Source: Mesorhizobium sp. M1D.F.Ca.ET.043.01.1.1 (GTDB lineage Bacteria; Pseudomonadota; Alphaproteobacteria; Rhizobiales; Rhizobiaceae). Taken from it: a stretch of DNA of 64,000 nt. How positions within the stretch are numbered: position 1 is the stretch's first letter; each line of letters starts with the position of its first letter. Positions 41,534 through 51,634 of the stretch are shown in pieces. Under the pieces are notes generated by a model, which had not been told where the DNA came from, did no database searches, and saw nothing but the letters and a program-made list of their open reading frames with translations. The stretch lies in assembly GCF_003952385.1 (NCBI RefSeq), contig NZ_CP034444.1, positions 1,178,001 to 1,242,000 of the forward strand, given 5' to 3'. Made by a program: the position numbers and the translations under genes.

Positions 41534-42453
41534 TCCTCTGCTGTGGCGAAGCCCTGATCGACATGCTGCCGCGCACGACGACCGAAGGCGAAGCGGCCTT
41601 CGCGCCTTATGTCGGCGGCGCGGTGTTCAACAGTGCGGTCGCGCTCGGCCGGCTGGGCGCCCCGGCGGGCTTCTTCTCCGGCCTTTCCTCAGACCTGTTC
41701 GGCGGCCAGCTCCGCGAGGCGCTGGGGGCTAGCAAGGTGAGCTCGACCTATGCGCACACTTCGCCAAAGCCCACGACGCTCGCCTTCGTACGGCTCAACA
41801 ACGGCCAGGCGACCTACACCTTCTATGACGAGAACACCGCCGGGCGCATGCTCACCGTCGAGGACCTGCCGAAGCTCGGCGCCGAGATCGAGGCCATGCT
41901 GTTCGGCGCCATCAGCCTGATCTCGGAGCCCGCGGGATCCGCCTATGAGGAATTCATGCGGCGCGAGCACAACAGCCGCGTGATGATGCTCGACCCCAAC
42001 ATCCGGCCGAACTTCATCCCGGACAAGGCCAAGCATCTGAGGCGCATCCGCGAGATGATGGCGATGGCCGACATCGTCAAACTGTCGGACGAAGACCTCA
42101 ACTGGTTCGACGAGGCGGGCTCGCATGAGGATGTCGTGCGCAACTGGCTGGACCGCGGGCCGAAGCTGATCGTCGTCACCCATGGCAGCGAAGGCGCCGT
42201 CGGCTTCAGCAAAGAGCACAAGGTCACGGTCGTGCCGCAGAAGGTGAAGGTGGTCGACACGGTCGGCGCGGGCGACACTTTCAATGCCGGCATCCTCGCT
42301 GCGCTGCACGAGCAGGGCCTGCTCACCAAGGCGGCGGTCGGGGGCCTGCCGGAAGACGCCATCCGCAAGGCGCTGGAGCTTGGCGCCAAGGCGGCCGCGG
42401 TGACCGTGTCGCGAGCCGGCGCCAACCCGCCGTGGCGGCACGAAATCGCCTGA
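41530..42453 (+). CDS. frcK: PfkB-family fructokinase
   Basis: A 307-residue ribokinase/PfkB-family sugar kinase: MILCCGEALIDMLPR at the N-terminus, GGAVFNSAVALGRLGAPAGFFSGLS (about residues 30-54), and the catalytic signature VDTVGAGDTFNAGIL (about 246-260) with the base Asp in GAGDTF. It would phosphorylate imported fructose to fructose-6-P. Its ATG overlaps the mutarotase stop. It completes the frc uptake and utilisation set of this locus. Confidence 0.92.
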   Translation: MILCCGEALIDMLPRTTTEGEAAFAPYVGGAVFNSAVALGRLGAPAGFFSGLSSDLFGGQLREALGASKVSSTYAHTSPKPTTLAFVRLNNGQATYTFYDENTAGRMLTVEDLPKLGAEIEAMLFGAISLISEPAGSAYEEFMRREHNSRVMMLDPNIRPNFIPDKAKHLRRIREMMAMADIVKLSDEDLNWFDEAGSHEDVVRNWLDRGPKLIVVTHGSEGAVGFSKEHKVTVVPQKVKVVDTVGAGDTFNAGILAALHEQGLLTKAAVGGLPEDAIRKALELGAKAAAVTVSRAGANPPWRHEIA

Positions 42454-42703
42454 GCTCGATCTGCGAGGGGCGCGAGGCCTCGCCGGCCGATCACTTTATG
42501 TTTCCAAGGACCGGAACAGCGCGATAAAAGGCGCCGAGAATGCGCCTGGAAGCCCGGATTTCCGCCTTCCTCGGGCAATACGCCGGCAAAAGACGGTAAC
42601 AGGCTGCGACACTTGCGCAATTTGCCCTGCCCCCGGTCGGCTTTCTCAGCCGTGCCAAGTCTGGTACCAGCGGGCCGGTTTACTGGCAGTATTTGAGGCC
42701 GAC

Positions 42704-43846
42704 ATGCAGTTCATCGATCTTGGCGCGCAGCGCGAACGAATCCGCGACCGGCTGAAGGCCGCGATCGACAAGGTGGTCGAGGACGGCCGTTACATCCTCG
42801 GGCCCCAGGTCACCGAATTCGAGAACAAGCTCGCGGCTTACGTCGGCGTCAAGCATGTGGTGGCCTGCGCCAACGGCACCGATGCGCTGCTTCTGCCGCT
42901 GTTTGCCGCCGGCATCGGCCCGGGCGACGCCGTGTTCGTGCCGAGCTTCACCTTCGCCGCGACGGCCGAAGTGGTGGCGCTCGCCAAGGCCGAGCCGGTC
43001 TTCGTCGACGTCGATCCCGACACCTACAATATCGACATCGCCAGCCTTGAGGCGGCGATCGCCATGATCAAGAAGGAAGGCCGGCTGAAGCCGAAGGCGA
43101 TCATCCCGGTCGACCTGTTCGGGCTCTCCGCCGACTACGAGGCGATCATGGCGATCGCCAAGCGCGAGAACCTGCTGGTGATCGAGGATGCCGCCCAGTC
43201 GATGGGCGGCTCGGCCGATGGCACGATGTGCGGCGCCTTCGGCCATGTCGGCTCGACCAGCTTCTATCCGGCGAAGCCGCTCGGCTGCTACGGCGACGGC
43301 GGCGCGATGTTCACCAATGACGCAGCGCTGGCCGACAAGCTGCGCTCCTTCGCCTTCCACGGCAAGGGCGAGACCCAGTACGACAACATCCGCGTCGGCA
43401 TCAATTCGCGCCTCGACACGCTGCAGGCGGCGATCCTGATCGAGAAGCTTGCCATCCTCGAAGAGGAGATGATGGCGCGGCAAGCGGTCGCCGACCGCTA
43501 TGCCAAAGGACTTGGCGACATCGTCAAGGCATCGCGCAATCTGGGCCACGGCCGCTCGGCCTGGGCGCAGTACGCCATCGAGACGCCGAAGCGCGACGGG
43601 CTGAAGGCCCATCTCGGCGAAAAAGGTATCCCGTCGGTCATCTATTATGTGAAGCCGCTGCACGAGCAGATCGCCTATCGCGACTACCCGCGCGCGCCGA
43701 CCGGTCTTGCCGTTTCGGAAAAGCTGCCGAAGCAGATCCTCTGCCTTCCCATGCACGCCTATCTCAGCGAAGCCGACCAAGACAAGATCATCGAGACGAT
43801 CCGCAATTATATTGGCTCGAACTCGGCGCATGTCGCGGCGGCCTGA
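42704..43846 (+). CDS. DegT/DnrJ/EryC1/StrS-family sugar aminotransferase
   Basis: A 380-residue PLP-dependent aminotransferase of nucleotide-sugar pathways. N-terminal MQFIDLGAQRERIRDRLKAA, VVACANGTDALLLPLFAAGIGPGD, the cofactor-binding VIEDAAQSMGGSADG (about residues 161-175), and the Schiff-base Lys in SFYPAKPLGCYGDGGAMFT (about 186-204). It would convert a keto-sugar nucleotide to an amino sugar, probably for the surface polysaccharide made by the genes from 47.9 kb on. The 250-base gap before it holds no recognisable feature; its ribosome-binding site is weak. Which keto-sugar it uses cannot be told. Confidence 0.92.
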   Translation: MQFIDLGAQRERIRDRLKAAIDKVVEDGRYILGPQVTEFENKLAAYVGVKHVVACANGTDALLLPLFAAGIGPGDAVFVPSFTFAATAEVVALAKAEPVFVDVDPDTYNIDIASLEAAIAMIKKEGRLKPKAIIPVDLFGLSADYEAIMAIAKRENLLVIEDAAQSMGGSADGTMCGAFGHVGSTSFYPAKPLGCYGDGGAMFTNDAALADKLRSFAFHGKGETQYDNIRVGINSRLDTLQAAILIEKLAILEEEMMARQAVADRYAKGLGDIVKASRNLGHGRSAWAQYAIETPKRDGLKAHLGEKGIPSVIYYVKPLHEQIAYRDYPRAPTGLAVSEKLPKQILCLPMHAYLSEADQDKIIETIRNYIGSNSAHVAAA

Positions 43847-43857
43847 GCATCTCAGGC
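43841..43857. terminator. Hairpin spanning the convergent stops of the aminotransferase and cysQ
   Basis: A perfect 7-bp stem GCCTGAG (43841-43847) with CTCAGGC (43851-43857), loop CAT, covering both stop codons, which are five bases apart. It could act on both transcripts. There is no T tract. Confidence 0.4.
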
Positions 43858-44670
43858 AGGCGCGCTCTTCCCACTCGCAATGAAATGCGGATTGGCGAAA
43901 TCGCTGTCGTTCGCCTGGTTGCGCTTGCCGTAGACGAGCGGCTCGCCGTCCAGCGTGCGCGTCATTCCGCCGGCGGCGCGCAGCACGGCGTCGCCGGCCG
44001 CCGTGTCCCATTCCATGGTGCGGCCGAAGCGCGGGTAGACGTCGGCCTCGGCGGCGGCGAGCAGGCAGAATTTCAGCGAAGAGCCGATCGAGACGATCTC
44101 GGCGGCGCCGAGGTCGCGGATGAAGGCCTCGGTCTCCGGCGTGTTGTGCGAGCGGCTGGCGACGACGGCGAGCGGCGAGCCCCCTGCACGCACCGTGATG
44201 GGCCGACGTTCGGTGATGCGAAACTCAGCGTCGACCTCGATCGCTTCCGCCTTGCCCGGCCGGCCGGAGAAGAAACGTCCGGTGCAGGGCGCAAAGACGA
44301 CGCCGACTTCCGGCACGCCGTGGCGCACCAGCGCGATGTTGACGGTGAAATCGGTGCGGCGATTGACGAATTCCTTGGTGCCGTCGAGCGGATCGATGAG
44401 GAAGAAGGCGGCGTCGAGGTCGGGCGCGGCGATGCCCGCCGCAACCTCCTCCTCGGCCACGCACGGGATGTCCGGATAAGCGGCGCGCAGGCCGGCCAGG
44501 ATGATCTTCTCGCTTTCGCGGTCAGCCTCCGTCACCGGCGAAGAGTCGGACTTCTCATCGACGGCGCAGCCTTCGTGGAAGACGCGCATCACCTCGCGGC
44601 CGGCCTCGAGCGCCAGACGCTCGAAGACGGCGAGCATCGTTTCGTCGTCAGATACCGCCGCCATTGTCAT
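43852..44670 (-). CDS. cysQ: 3'(2'),5'-bisphosphate nucleotidase
   Basis: A 272-residue inositol-monophosphatase-fold enzyme that hydrolyses 3'-phosphoadenosine 5'-phosphate (PAP), the by-product of PAPS-dependent sulfation. Metal-binding motifs are present: EEEVAAG (about residues 74-80 region), [23 protein letters not shown] and [15 protein letters not shown] near the C-terminus. ATG 44670 lies within the last codons of cysNC, so it is co-translated with it. Together with cysD/cysNC it forms a PAPS supply and PAP clean-up unit. Confidence 0.92.
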   Translation of the reverse strand: MTMAAVSDDETMLAVFERLALEAGREVMRVFHEGCAVDEKSDSSPVTEADRESEKIILAGLRAAYPDIPCVAEEEVAAGIAAPDLDAAFFLIDPLDGTKEFVNRRTDFTVNIALVRHGVPEVGVVFAPCTGRFFSGRPGKAEAIEVDAEFRITERRPITVRAGGSPLAVVASRSHNTPETEAFIRDLGAAEIVSIGSSLKFCLLAAAEADVYPRFGRTMEWDTAAGDAVLRAAGGMTRTLDGEPLVYGKRNQANDSDFANPHFIASGKSAPA

Positions 44671-46585
44671 ACTGCTCTTCGGCAATGTCGCGCTCGGTCA
44701 GCCAGTGTTCCAGGGCTTCCGCCATCTCCTGCGGGCTCCTGCCGAGAGTCTTGAGGTGGATTTCGGGATTCTCCGGCGCCTCATAGGGAGAATCGACGCC
44801 GGTGAAGTTCTTGATCTCGCCGCTCAGGGCGCGCGCGTAAAGGCCCTTCGGGTCGCGGCGGGCGCATTCCTCGAAGGGCGTGTCGACGAACACCTCGACG
44901 AATTCGCCCTCGCCCATCAACTCGCGCGCCATGCGCCGCTCGGCGCTGAAGGGCGAGATGAAGGAGACGATGACGATCAGGCCGGCATCGGCCATCAGCT
45001 TGGCCACTTCGGCGACGCGGCGGATGTTCTCGACGCGATCCGCGTCGGTGAAGCCGAGATCGCGATTGAGGCCGTGGCGGACATTGTCGCCGTCGAGGAT
45101 GTAGGTGTGGCGCCCGGACGCGAACAGCTTCCTTTCGAAGAGATTCGCGATGGTCGACTTGCCCGAGCCGGACAGGCCGGTGAACCAGAACACCGCCGGG
45201 CGCTGGTTCTTCAGGTCGGAGCGGCCGCGCTTGCCGACATCGAGCGATTGCCAGTGGATGTTTTCGGCTCGGCGCAGCGAATGCAGGATCATGCCGGCGC
45301 CGACGGTGGCGTTGCTGATGCGATCTATCAGGATGAAGGCGCCGGTCGTGCGGTTCTCGGCGAAGGGATCGAAGGCGATCGGCGCCCGGGTCGACAGGTT
45401 GCAGACGCCGACCTCGTTGAGGTCGAGCGACTTCGCCGCCTCATGCGCGAAATCGTTGACGTTGACGCGGTATTTGAGCTCGGTGACGGTGGCGCTGACC
45501 TGATCGGTCTCGGTGCGCAGGATATAGGAGCGGCCGGGCAGCAGCGCCTGCTCGTCGAACCAGACGATGTTGGCGGCGAACTGGTCGGCGACCTGCGGAC
45601 GTGCGGCCGGCGACACCAGCATGTTGCCGCGCGACACCTCGACCTCGTCCTCGAGGACGAGTGTGATGGCTTGGCCGGCGACGGCCTGCTCGAGATCGCC
45701 GCCATGCGCGACAATGCGCCTGACGCGCGAGGCCCTGCCCGACTTGGCGACCACGACCTCGTCGCCCTGCGAAACCGTGCCCGAAGCGATGGTGCCGGCA
45801 AAACCGCGGAAGTCGAGGTTCGGCCGGTTCACATATTGGACCGGAAAGCGGAACGGCAGCTCGACGGCCGCCTCATCGACGGACACGATTTCCAGATGCT
45901 CGATCAGCGACGGTCCGGAATACCAGGGCGAGCGCTCGGAACGGCTGGTGACGTTGTCGCCGAAGCGCGCCGACATCGGGATCGGAACGATGCTCGCGAA
46001 GCCCAGCCCCTTCGCGAAGTCGCCGTAGTCCGCCACGATCTTGTCGAACACGGTCTTGTCGAAGCCGACGAGGTCGATCTTGTTGACGGCAAGCACGATG
46101 TGGCGGATGCCGAGCAGCGAGGCGATGATGGAATGGCGCCGGGTCTGGCGCAGCACGCCCTGGCGCGCATCGATCAGCACGATGGCGAGATCGGCGGTCG
46201 AGGCGCCCGTCGCCATGTTGCGCGTGTACTGCTCGTGGCCGGGCGTGTCGGCGACGATGAACTTGCGCTTCGGCGTGGCGAAGAAGCGGTAGGCGACGTC
46301 GATGGTGATGCCCTGCTCGCGCTCGGCCTCCAGCCCGTCGACCAGCAGCGCGAAGTCGATGTCGTCGCCGGTGGTGCCATGCTTGCGAGAGTCATTCTCC
46401 AGCGCGGCGAGCTGATCCTCGAAAATCTGCTTGGTGTCGGAAAGCAGCCGGCCGATCAGCGTCGACTTGCCGTCGTCGACCGAACCGCAGGTGAGGAAGC
46501 GCAGCAGCGACTTCTTCTCCTGCGAGGCCATGTAGTCGCGGATCGAGTCTGTAGGGGCGAGGCTCTTGGCCATGATGTGGCGCAT
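44648..46585 (-). CDS. cysNC: Bifunctional sulfate adenylyltransferase subunit 1 / adenylylsulfate kinase
   Basis: A 645-residue NodQ-like fusion. The CysN GTPase (about residues 1-450) has [18 protein letters not shown] (G1), [12 protein letters not shown] (G3) and NKIDLVGF (G4). The CysC APS kinase (about 460-645) has the P-loop [15 protein letters not shown] and [15 protein letters not shown]. It makes APS with CysD, then PAPS. ATG 46585 is two bases after the cysD stop; ATG 46573 is an alternative. A nod context is absent here, so the name cysNC is used rather than nodQ. Confidence 0.95.
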   Translation of the reverse strand: MRHIMAKSLAPTDSIRDYMASQEKKSLLRFLTCGSVDDGKSTLIGRLLSDTKQIFEDQLAALENDSRKHGTTGDDIDFALLVDGLEAEREQGITIDVAYRFFATPKRKFIVADTPGHEQYTRNMATGASTADLAIVLIDARQGVLRQTRRHSIIASLLGIRHIVLAVNKIDLVGFDKTVFDKIVADYGDFAKGLGFASIVPIPMSARFGDNVTSRSERSPWYSGPSLIEHLEIVSVDEAAVELPFRFPVQYVNRPNLDFRGFAGTIASGTVSQGDEVVVAKSGRASRVRRIVAHGGDLEQAVAGQAITLVLEDEVEVSRGNMLVSPAARPQVADQFAANIVWFDEQALLPGRSYILRTETDQVSATVTELKYRVNVNDFAHEAAKSLDLNEVGVCNLSTRAPIAFDPFAENRTTGAFILIDRISNATVGAGMILHSLRRAENIHWQSLDVGKRGRSDLKNQRPAVFWFTGLSGSGKSTIANLFERKLFASGRHTYILDGDNVRHGLNRDLGFTDADRVENIRRVAEVAKLMADAGLIVIVSFISPFSAERRMARELMGEGEFVEVFVDTPFEECARRDPKGLYARALSGEIKNFTGVDSPYEAPENPEIHLKTLGRSPQEMAEALEHWLTERDIAEEQYDNGGGI

Positions 46586-46587
46586 CG

Positions 46588-47493
46588 TCAGAAATACCCC
46601 TCGCGCTTCTTCTTTTCCATGGACCCTGCCTCGTCGCGGTCGATGAGGCGGCCGTGGCGTTCGGAGGTGCGGGCGGTCAGCATCTCGCCGACGATGGCCT
46701 CAAGCGTGTCGGCGTCCGATTCGATGGCGCCCGTCAGCGGATAGCAGCCCAGCGTGCGGAAGCGTACGAGACGGTTCTCGACCGTCTCGCCGGGGCGAAG
46801 CTGCATGCGGTCATCGTCCTTCATGATCAGCATGCCGTCGCGTTCGACAACCGGGCGCTCCTTGGCGAAATAGAGCGGCACGATCGGGATGTTCTCCTGC
46901 AGGATATACTGCCAGATGTCGAGCTCGGTCCAGTTGGACAGCGGAAAGACGCGGATCGATTCACCCGGCGCGATGCGGGTATTGAAGATCTTCCACATTT
47001 CCGGCCGCTGGTTCTTCGGGTCCCAGGCGTGCTGCGCATTGCGGAAGGAAAAGATGCGCTCCTTGGCGCGCGACTTCTCCTCGTCGCGGCGGGCGCCGCC
47101 GAAGGCGGCGTCGAAGCCGTATTTGTCGAGCGCCTGGCGCAGCGCAACCGTCTTCATCACATGGGTATGGGTATTCGAGCCGTGATCGAACGGGTTGATG
47201 CCGTCGCGTACGCCGTCTTCGTTGACATGGACGAGCAGGTCGAAGCCGAGCTTCTGCGCCATCTGATCGCGAAAGGCGATCATTTCGCGAAACTTCCAGG
47301 TCGTGTCGACATGCAGGAAGGGAAACGGCGGCTTGGCCGGATAAAAGGCCTTCATCGCCAGATGCATCAGCACGGAGGAATCCTTGCCGACCGAGTAGAG
47401 CATCACAGGCTTGGAGAAAGAGGCCGCGACCTCACGGAAGATGTGGATGGATTCGGCCTCGAGCCGCTGCAGGTGGGTGAGCGCGATATTCAT
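46588..47493 (-). CDS. cysD: Sulfate adenylyltransferase subunit 2
   Basis: A 301-residue ATP-pyrophosphatase-fold subunit that forms APS from ATP and sulfate, driven by the CysN GTPase. N-terminal [20 protein letters not shown]-loop [17 protein letters not shown] (about residues 36-52), [19 protein letters not shown] and the C-terminal [25 protein letters not shown] are all diagnostic. First gene of cysD-cysNC-cysQ. No PAPS or APS reductase gene lies in the window. Confidence 0.96.
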   Translation of the reverse strand: MNIALTHLQRLEAESIHIFREVAASFSKPVMLYSVGKDSSVLMHLAMKAFYPAKPPFPFLHVDTTWKFREMIAFRDQMAQKLGFDLLVHVNEDGVRDGINPFDHGSNTHTHVMKTVALRQALDKYGFDAAFGGARRDEEKSRAKERIFSFRNAQHAWDPKNQRPEMWKIFNTRIAPGESIRVFPLSNWTELDIWQYILQENIPIVPLYFAKERPVVERDGMLIMKDDDRMQLRPGETVENRLVRFRTLGCYPLTGAIESDADTLEAIVGEMLTARTSERHGRLIDRDEAGSMEKKKREGYF

Positions 47494-47889
47494 GGACTAT
47501 TGAGCGTTCTTTCGTGCCGGCCAGGCCTTGCAGCAGCGGTTGGCGCGGTTTCCTAAAACAGCCCGTCAAGCCCTGGACACTTCTCGCGGGCGTTCTAGCA
47601 GATCGCCATCGCCCATAACAATGCAAGACCCGCGCCGGGCATAGCGGTTTGGGAATGAATTTTCCAAGTGAGCCTGATAAGTCGGAAAATTCTCCCAGAC
47701 AAGCTGAGCAATTGAAAGGGGCCGAACAACCTGTTTGCTTCGATCGGCTAGATTGACTTCCAGGAGCTTTCGTCCAGACCGCCGATTTTTGGCAGACATC
47801 CGTCGGTCGCCCTATCGGAGACCGGAGCCAGCCGCTATACCGGCGCGGGAACGGGGCGAGGCGCGGTAGAACGGGATCGGTCGGGGCAG
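47494..47889. other. 396-base gap between cysD and the O-antigen ligase-like gene, with a perfect inverted repeat
   Basis: A region of lower GC content between divergent genes, holding the promoters of both. GAATTTTCC (47657-47665) and GGAAAATTC (47684-47692) are perfect 9-bp arms 18 bases apart, extended by GGGA/TCCC. This is a candidate operator. A 77-codon minus-strand frame at 47566-47799 has no recognisable protein and was not called. Confidence 0.5.
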
Positions 47890-49236
47890 TTGTTCGAAGC
47901 CCGGCGGGTCTGCGCACAACCTGGAAGATTGCGAAGCAAAGCATTGAACCCGTTTACATCGTTCCGGCGCCACTTCACGCCGACACAGATCAACATCTAT
48001 TTCTCGATCGTCTGCTTCTTTTCGCCGCCTGTACTGGGGTCGGTGGTGAGCTTCGTCTTCAATGGCGGCGCACTCTGGTCGGTGTTTCTGCTCGCCTTCG
48101 GGCGGCGGCAGCTCAACATCGACCGGGCCATGCTCGCCGTGACGGCGGCGATCTGTGCCTATTGCGCGGCCCTGGTGCTTGCTTCGGCCGTCAACGGTGC
48201 GCTCGGGGCGGATCTGAAATATTTCCTGCCGCTGATCACCTTGCTGTTCTTCCCGATCTCCTATTCGACCTGGAGCATCACGGACAAGGTCAGCCTTGCG
48301 CGCGTCGCCGTGCTCGCAAGCGCCGCGGCCTGCTGCGGCGCGCTGGCGCTCGCCATCGTCCAGTACAGCTGGATCGGCACCAGGGCCGAGGGCGGCGCCG
48401 GAAATGCGATCGTGTTCGCGACCGTCACGTGCCTTGGCGTCATGACGTGCCTTGCGGGCGCGCTCTCGGGAATCGTGAAGGGCTGGAAGCTGCCGGCCAC
48501 CGCGGTGCTCGCGGGAACGATCGCCATCCTTCTTTCGGGCTCGCGCATCATCTGGCTTGCCCTGCCGATCGCCGCCATCGCCGTCGTCGTGATCAATCGC
48601 CGCAGGTTCGCCAGCGCCAATCTGATGCGCGTGGCGCTGATCGCGGGCGCGGCCTGCCTGGTGATCGCGGCCATCGGCTTCCCCGTCATCATGGATCGCA
48701 TCGATTTCCTGTTCAGCGACTGGAACGCGCTCACCAGCAAGGGCGACCACTCGACGGCGCTCGGCCTGCGCGTGGCGATGTGGGAGATCGGAGTCGGCGC
48801 GTTTCGCGAGATGCCGATTTTCGGCCATGGCATCTCGGGCGGCCGGGCGCTGATGAAACAGGGTTTTCACGATCAATTCGGCATGGACGCAGGTTACAAC
48901 CATTATCACAACGGCTTTCTGACCGCGGCGGTGCAGGCCGGTTTGCTGGGGGCGCTGGCGCTGGCGGCGATCTTCATCGTCGCGGCCCGGGACGCGGCAA
49001 GGGTGCTGCGCCTCAGCGCCGATCCGGTGGAGCGGTTTGGTGCGACAATGATCATTGTCACCGTCATCACCTATCTCGTCGGCGGGCTGACCGGCATCGT
49101 GGTCGGCCAGGACCTTCTCGATTCGACACTGATGGTGTTCCTGGTTTCCGGAACCTATCTGGCCTGCGGACGAACGGTGCCGGCGACCGGCAAGGGCGCG
49201 GTTGCCATCCCGTCAACCGCCGGCCGGGAATCATGA
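47890..49236 (+). CDS. O-antigen ligase / polysaccharide polymerase-like membrane protein
   Basis: A roughly 448-residue inner-membrane protein with about 10-12 TM helices and a large periplasmic loop late in the chain (FGHGISGGRALMKQGF..YNHYHNGFLTAAVQAG). The H-x2-H-N-GFL context near residue 336-345 is characteristic of WaaL/Wzy/ExoQ-type O-antigen ligases, and SGSRIIWLALPIA is the usual cytosolic-loop block. There is no ATG near the N-terminus, so a TTG start is needed: TTG 47890 is listed, with TTG 47929 and 47944 as alternatives. It overlaps the next epimerase gene (ATGA). Confidence 0.85.
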   Translation: MFEARRVCAQPGRLRSKALNPFTSFRRHFTPTQINIYFSIVCFFSPPVLGSVVSFVFNGGALWSVFLLAFGRRQLNIDRAMLAVTAAICAYCAALVLASAVNGALGADLKYFLPLITLLFFPISYSTWSITDKVSLARVAVLASAAACCGALALAIVQYSWIGTRAEGGAGNAIVFATVTCLGVMTCLAGALSGIVKGWKLPATAVLAGTIAILLSGSRIIWLALPIAAIAVVVINRRRFASANLMRVALIAGAACLVIAAIGFPVIMDRIDFLFSDWNALTSKGDHSTALGLRVAMWEIGVGAFREMPIFGHGISGGRALMKQGFHDQFGMDAGYNHYHNGFLTAAVQAGLLGALALAAIFIVAARDAARVLRLSADPVERFGATMIIVTVITYLVGGLTGIVVGQDLLDSTLMVFLVSGTYLACGRTVPATGKGAVAIPSTAGRES

Positions 49237-50174
49237 AGGTTCTGGTTACCGGCGCGACTGGTTTCATCGGGCGGCGGGTCGTCGGCAGGCTGCAGGAGGG
49301 CGGATTTGACGTGCGGGTCGCCTCGCGCCAGCCGGAAAGGCTGCCGGCCGCGGACGATGCCGTCCGGCTGCCCGGCGTCGATGCCGCCGACGAAGCCTTC
49401 CTGGCGCTGATGCGCGATGTGACGCATGTCGTTCACTGCGGGGCGCTCAACAACGACCGTCGTGCCAGCGACGCCGACTACCAGGCCGTCAACGTAACGC
49501 TGACCGGGCGGCTGGCCAAGGCGGCAGCAGCCTGTGCCGGCGGGCGTTTTGTCTACCTCTCCTCGATCCGCGCCGTCGCCGGTCCCCGCTTCAGCGGCAC
49601 GATCAGCGAAACAACGCCCCCTGACCCGCAATGCGCTTATGGCCGCTCCAAGGGGGAAGGCGAGGTCAGGATGCTCGAAGCCTATGCCTCGGCGGGTCGG
49701 GCTGGAGCGACGGCGCTGCGCCTGCCGCCGGTTTATGGGGAAGGCATGAAGGGAAACCTGCGCGAGCTGATGCGGGTCGCCGCCACCGCCTTGCCGCTGC
49801 CGGCAGGCCTTCTCACGGGAGTTCGCTCGCTGCTGTCGCAGGACGCGGTGGCCGGCGCCGTGGCGCATCTTTTGACCCGCCCCACGCCGCCGCGCCCGAC
49901 CTATGTCTTGGCCGATGCTTCCCCAGTTGCGATGTCCGAGGTCATCACGGCGTTCCGGCGCGGATACGGCCTTCCAGCCCGGTTTCTTGCCGTGCCGGCC
50001 TGGCCGTTCCGGCGGGTGGCCATGCTGCTTGGCAGACAAGCATCGTACGAAGCCTGGATGGCGACACAGATTTGTGACCCGTCACCGCTGATTTCAGAGG
50101 GCTGGATGCCCGAGGCCGATACGCTCGGCCGGCTCGAGGAACTGGCGCGACAGAAGGCCGGTCAGGCCCGGTAG
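49233..50174 (+). CDS. NAD-dependent sugar epimerase/dehydratase
   Basis: A 313-residue extended SDR. N-terminal MKVLVTGATGFIGRRVVGRL is the dinucleotide motif; FVYLSSIRAVAG holds the active-site Ser region and YGRSKGEGEVRM the YxxxK catalytic pair (about residues 135-146). Such enzymes act on nucleotide-activated sugars; the substrate is not evident. ATG 49233 overlaps the upstream stop, so it is coupled to the ligase-like gene. Its 3' end overlaps the convergent sugar transferase gene by 13 bases. Confidence 0.88.
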   Translation: MKVLVTGATGFIGRRVVGRLQEGGFDVRVASRQPERLPAADDAVRLPGVDAADEAFLALMRDVTHVVHCGALNNDRRASDADYQAVNVTLTGRLAKAAAACAGGRFVYLSSIRAVAGPRFSGTISETTPPDPQCAYGRSKGEGEVRMLEAYASAGRAGATALRLPPVYGEGMKGNLRELMRVAATALPLPAGLLTGVRSLLSQDAVAGAVAHLLTRPTPPRPTYVLADASPVAMSEVITAFRRGYGLPARFLAVPAWPFRRVAMLLGRQASYEAWMATQICDPSPLISEGWMPEADTLGRLEELARQKAGQAR

Positions 50175-50698
50175 AGTGTCCCCAGCAATATCTTGAGGTC
50201 GAAGCCGATCGAAGCGGCCTTCAGATAGGCGGCATCGGTCTCGGCGCAGAGTTTGGGGTCGGACATGTCGATACCCTTGATTTGCGCCAGCCCGGTCATG
50301 CCCGGAAGCGCCGCCAGCACGCCCAGCCGCTGCCGGTATCCGATCAGCTCCGTCTGTGTCGGCAGGCATGGACGGGGGCCGACAAGGCTCATCTCGCCCT
50401 CGAGCACGTTCCAGAGTTGCGGCAGTTCGTCGATCTTGGTCGCGCGCAGTACCTTGCCGACCGCGGTGACCGAGCCGGCAGGCGCCTCGTGGGTGGGCAG
50501 GGCGGGGGTGTCCCGATGCATCGTGCGCAGCTTGCGGCAGGCAAAGACAGCGCCATCCCGCCCGACGCGCGGCTGCGAAAAAACGGCCGGTCCGGGCGAT
50601 GTCGCCCTGATCGCCAGCATGGCGACCAGCACGATCGGCGACGTCAGCGCCAGCATCACGGCCGCGATAATCAGGTCGAAAGCGCGTTTTGCCGTCAC
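50162..50698 (-). CDS. Sugar-phosphate transferase initiating polysaccharide synthesis (PglC/WcaJ-type)
   Basis: A 178-residue monotopic phosphoglycosyl transferase that moves a sugar-1-phosphate onto undecaprenyl phosphate. One N-terminal membrane segment (AFDLIIAAVMLALTSPIVLVAML) is followed by the catalytic stretch VGRDGAVFACRKLRTMHRDT (about residues 45-64) with KLRTM, then KIDELPQLWNVLEGEMSLVGPRP with catalytic Asp-Glu. It lacks the multi-TM N-terminus of WcaJ/WbaP, like PglC. GTG 50698 start. It overlaps the plus-strand epimerase at its 3' end, and is the last gene of the large minus-strand cluster. Confidence 0.92.
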   Translation of the reverse strand: MTAKRAFDLIIAAVMLALTSPIVLVAMLAIRATSPGPAVFSQPRVGRDGAVFACRKLRTMHRDTPALPTHEAPAGSVTAVGKVLRATKIDELPQLWNVLEGEMSLVGPRPCLPTQTELIGYRQRLGVLAALPGMTGLAQIKGIDMSDPKLCAETDAAYLKAASIGFDLKILLGTLYRA

Positions 50699-50701
50699 GG
50701 C

Positions 50702-51634
50702 TCAGATTCGCTGCCAGAGAAAGGCGAGATAGAGCCCGAGCGTCCCCATCAGGGTCTGCCGGTAGACACCGCTTTTGCCGAGCAGGCTGAAGCGCCTGAA
50801 AGCGCTGCCCTTGCGCGCCATGATGAACAGGCGAAGGCAAAGTGCCGCATCGCGTGTGACGAGGTCGCGGTTGACCGCTAAGCCCCTGAGATTGATGTCC
50901 GTCCAAGTGGCGAACTGGCCCTGGAACAGACGCCCGAGCCTTGAAAGCCTCGCGCTCCACGAGACGTTGGCGCCGACAAGGTTTGCCGCATGCTGCCGGT
51001 ACCTGACCAGCGGCCGCGGCTCGTAGCGGACCTTGCCGCCGGCGGCGGTGACGATGAGATAGGCCCACCAGTCATGGCTGACGAATTCGGTTCTCGCCGA
51101 AGCCTTCGCCAGAAGGTCGCGCGCCGCGCGGTTGAAGAGCATGGTGTTGCCGCCGGCGATGCTCTGCACCAGCGCGTTGCGGAAGGACGGCGGGCGGCGG
51201 AACAGCGGCGAATGGCCGGCCGGGACGCCGGTCTCGGAAATGGTCGCCGTGCGCGAGCAGAACAGGAGCGGCGTTGCCATATCCTCTCCCTCCATCCAGC
51301 GAATGGCGCTCTCCAGCCGGTCCGGCTCCCAGACATCGTCCTGGTCGCAAAAGGCATAGTAATCGGCATCGATGCGCGGATCGATGACCATCGAGCGGAA
51401 GTTGGCGGCGAAGCCCTTTTGCGGGCCCTGCACCAGCGTAAGGGAACCCTTGCTCCAGCGGGACCGCCACGCCTCGACGATTGCGGGCGTGGCGTCCGTC
51501 GAGCCGTCGTCAGAGACCCAGAGATCAACATGAGGCCAGGATTGCGCGAGCAAGGATCCCAATTGCTCGTCGATGAATGCCGCGCCGTTCCTCGTGCCCA
51601 TGAGAACGGCCACGCGCTGATCTCTTCCTGTCAC
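50702..51634 (-). CDS. Glycosyltransferase family 2
   Basis: A 310-residue GT-A enzyme. N-terminal VAVLMGTRNGAAFIDEQLGSLLAQSW, then VSDDGSTDATP (about residues 39-49) and the DxD-type FCDQDDVWEPD (about 94-104). This resembles rhamnosyltransferase-type GT2 proteins that end in a C-terminal membrane-associated helix (GTLGLYLAFLWQRI). GTG 51634 is the start; the sugar-transferase gene follows after three bases. Donor and acceptor unknown. Confidence 0.9.
   Translation of the reverse strand: MTGRDQRVAVLMGTRNGAAFIDEQLGSLLAQSWPHVDLWVSDDGSTDATPAIVEAWRSRWSKGSLTLVQGPQKGFAANFRSMVIDPRIDADYYAFCDQDDVWEPDRLESAIRWMEGEDMATPLLFCSRTATISETGVPAGHSPLFRRPPSFRNALVQSIAGGNTMLFNRAARDLLAKASARTEFVSHDWWAYLIVTAAGGKVRYEPRPLVRYRQHAANLVGANVSWSARLSRLGRLFQGQFATWTDINLRGLAVNRDLVTRDAALCLRLFIMARKGSAFRRFSLLGKSGVYRQTLMGTLGLYLAFLWQRI

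Noticed and set aside
47566-47799. 77-codon minus-strand frame between cysD and the ligase-like gene
   Set aside because: No family match that I can name, no good ribosome-binding site, and it contains the inverted repeat at 47657-47692.
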